A DNA stretch of 64,000 nucleotides, taken from contig NZ_JXXU01000003.1 of NCBI RefSeq assembly GCF_000967495.1, positions 32,166-96,165 on the forward strand, in the 5' to 3' direction. Positions 62,947 to 64,000 of the stretch are shown here, piece by piece. The translations under genes and the position numbers were made by a program. The stretch is from Vibrio neptunius. GTDB taxonomy: Bacteria > Pseudomonadota > Gammaproteobacteria > Enterobacterales > Vibrionaceae. Under the pieces are notes generated by a model. That model did no database searches. It saw nothing but the letters and a program-made list of their open reading frames with translations, and had not been told where the DNA came from. Each line of letters starts with the position of its first letter. The first letter of the stretch is position 1.

Positions 62947-63712
62947 CATTTCTCTATTTCCATTTTGGATGTTTTCTATACCTTACCTTTCAATAATCTT
63001 GATCGGCATGTGAACTATTTATTCTCATCTTAAGGATAAAAATTCACTATTCTGGTTTATATCATCGTTGAATAACACATTTTACATTGCCCATTTGTAG
63101 TGAAAGCTTATGTGATTTCGCCGAATAACCTAACCATCAGCGAATTTACCTTGTCGAAAAGCATGCTTGTATAAGCAGCGCTAGCAAATGTCATTGAATA
63201 TCTTGACAGCATCAACTGAGTATACAGTAAACCTGAACATCGCAGCATGTTTGACGTTATCCCTTCTCGGCTTAGAAAAGAGAGTTACTGGCGCGCACTG
63301 CCGTTGGCGTTTGTTAGTGACTTCTGCGTATCGCCGCTTCAACTTGCAGTCTATAAAAGTTGGTAAAGCTATGATGATAACGAGCGGTAAAGTGCTCTGA
63401 TCACGACGCTCTGTTTGCTGGTTTGATCATCAATGCTCACCAAGTATGTTCAGGGTACAACAAGATCGCGTAGCGACCCTAACTCAACAAGCAGCTATCA
63501 TTCAATGTGGTTTGCTCTGCAAATATCGGTTTAACGTATCAATTATAACATTATTAATAATATATTATTACTTAAGTTCATGATTTTTATGGTTTATATT
63601 TTATAAATTAATATCAATTAGTCACCCCTTGTGCTCCGACTAAATATTCTTGTCTAGCTTGCTCAGTTTTGTGAATAAGCGCATATGTAAGGTCATAGAT
63701 GGGAATAAAATT
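62947..63712. other. AT-rich region, no supported gene
   Basis: About 770 bp. A 70-codon open frame at 63188-63400 has no ribosome site and no recognisable product. A palindrome AAGCATGCTT lies near 63160. The stretch 63530-63620 is almost pure A/T. It may hold remnants of a mobile or decayed gene, but I cannot identify any. Confidence 0.4.
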
Positions 63713-64000
63713 ATGGGCATTATTAACCCTAAAACAGTCGATAAAAATAAAGGTATACCAGTACATCGTTCTATTTTACTCGTGTGCGGATTAAGCCTAA
63801 TGGTTGGCCTTTCTGGTTGCAGTGATAGTGCACAGCTAGATGCCGGGAATAGTACTGAAGATGCGCAAGATACGTCAGCGAGTGCGACCGATAATCAAAG
63901 TGATACAAACGGAGAAGGCCCTTCAATAGAAGACGGTGAGCCATCTGATGAAAATAATGGTGGGGAAGCCGGCTCTGGAAGTGGCGAAGGTGGTTCCGGT
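63713..64000 (+). CDS. lipoprotein with acidic Gly/Ser linker, N-terminus only
   Basis: A frame from ATG 63713 runs off the right edge (96 codons visible). A lipoprotein signal is clear: a basic and hydrophobic stretch, then lipobox LSGC around residues 33-36. After it comes a low-complexity acidic linker rich in Asp, Glu, Gly, Ser and Asn (DQSDTNGEGPSIEDGEP-like composition, ending in Gly/Ser repeats). This is typical of a surface-exposed lipoprotein whose folded domain is off the window. Function unknown. Confidence 0.7.
   Translation, partial: MGIINPKTVDKNKGIPVHRSILLVCGLSLMVGLSGCSDSAQLDAGNSTEDAQDTSASATDNQSDTNGEGPSIEDGEPSDENNGGEAGSGSGEGGSG

Noticed and set aside
63306..63316. GGCGTTTGTTA, the reverse complement of a typical Vibrio integron attC end
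   Set aside because: Only 11 bases match. No second arm, no paired core sites and no cassette array are nearby, so an integron is not supported.
63188..63400. 70-codon open frame on the plus strand
   Set aside because: No ribosome site, atypical composition for a protein, and no recognisable family. Left as unsupported.
1..64000. tRNA, rRNA, CRISPR arrays, transposases
   Set aside because: Looked for but not seen. No cloverleaf-like sequence with a CCA end, no regular spacer-repeat pattern and no recognisable transposase frame. A covariance-model scan would be needed to be sure.

Overview
The window looks like a stretch of a Vibrio genome, most likely the second chromosome. The malT / malP-malQ-glgB block, a MalT of canonical length, the YibL protein, the TIGR02450-type Trp-rich protein, the OlsF ornithine-lipid synthase and a proteinase K-like secreted protease with a C-terminal PPC domain all fit Vibrionaceae. 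Identity is inferred from protein content only; no rRNA, tRNA, CRISPR array or intact transposon was seen.

Layout. 1-2.9 kb: the 5' end of a YcaQ-like gene, an alpha/beta hydrolase and a purine (NCS2/AzgA) permease. 3.0-22.5 kb: a purine-catabolism region. The plus-strand operon puuE-uraD-alc-allA-puuD is divergent from uraH. The minus-strand operon xdhA-xdhB-xdhC-guaD is followed upstream by a GntR/FCD regulator. Together these encode guanine to xanthine to urate to 5-hydroxyisourate to OHCU to allantoin to allantoate to ureidoglycolate to glyoxylate plus urea. Near-identical TTGTATACAA palindromes precede three of these transcription units and a one-mismatch copy precedes the regulator, so one GntR regulon is likely. 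Between the two operons lie a dCACHE chemoreceptor, a GST/Lrp pair, a molybdopterin-fold periplasmic protein coupled to a hybrid histidine kinase, and a methyltransferase.

22.8-40.4 kb: mixed housekeeping and accessory genes: peroxiredoxin, a membrane-tethered XRE regulator with an OstA/LptA-like periplasmic part, a secreted S8 protease, an isochorismatase/GlxA-type regulator pair, a second chemoreceptor, a CatB-like acetyltransferase behind an apparent leader peptide, yibL, a 958-residue alkaline-phosphatase-superfamily protein, a GNAT/LysR pair and malT. 40.9-48.1 kb: malP, malQ and glgB, for maltodextrin and glycogen metabolism. 48.2-50.3 kb: two GNATs and an S66 peptidase. 50.7-56.4 kb: a tight seven-gene operon DedA / ATP-grasp / DinB / TANGO2-NRDE / YHS / DoxX-like / OlsF, which ends in ornithine-lipid synthesis. 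56.5-58.9 kb: EamA transporter, a membrane coiled-coil protein and a HAD phosphatase.

58.9-64 kb: an AT-rich accessory end. Its most striking gene encodes a eukaryote-like PARP ADP-ribosyltransferase with an H-Y-E triad and a tankyrase-like Cys cluster inside the catalytic domain. It is divergent from a ParD-like/methionine aminopeptidase pair and is followed by two secreted or lipoprotein genes of unknown function. This PARP module is the best candidate for an undescribed system here.
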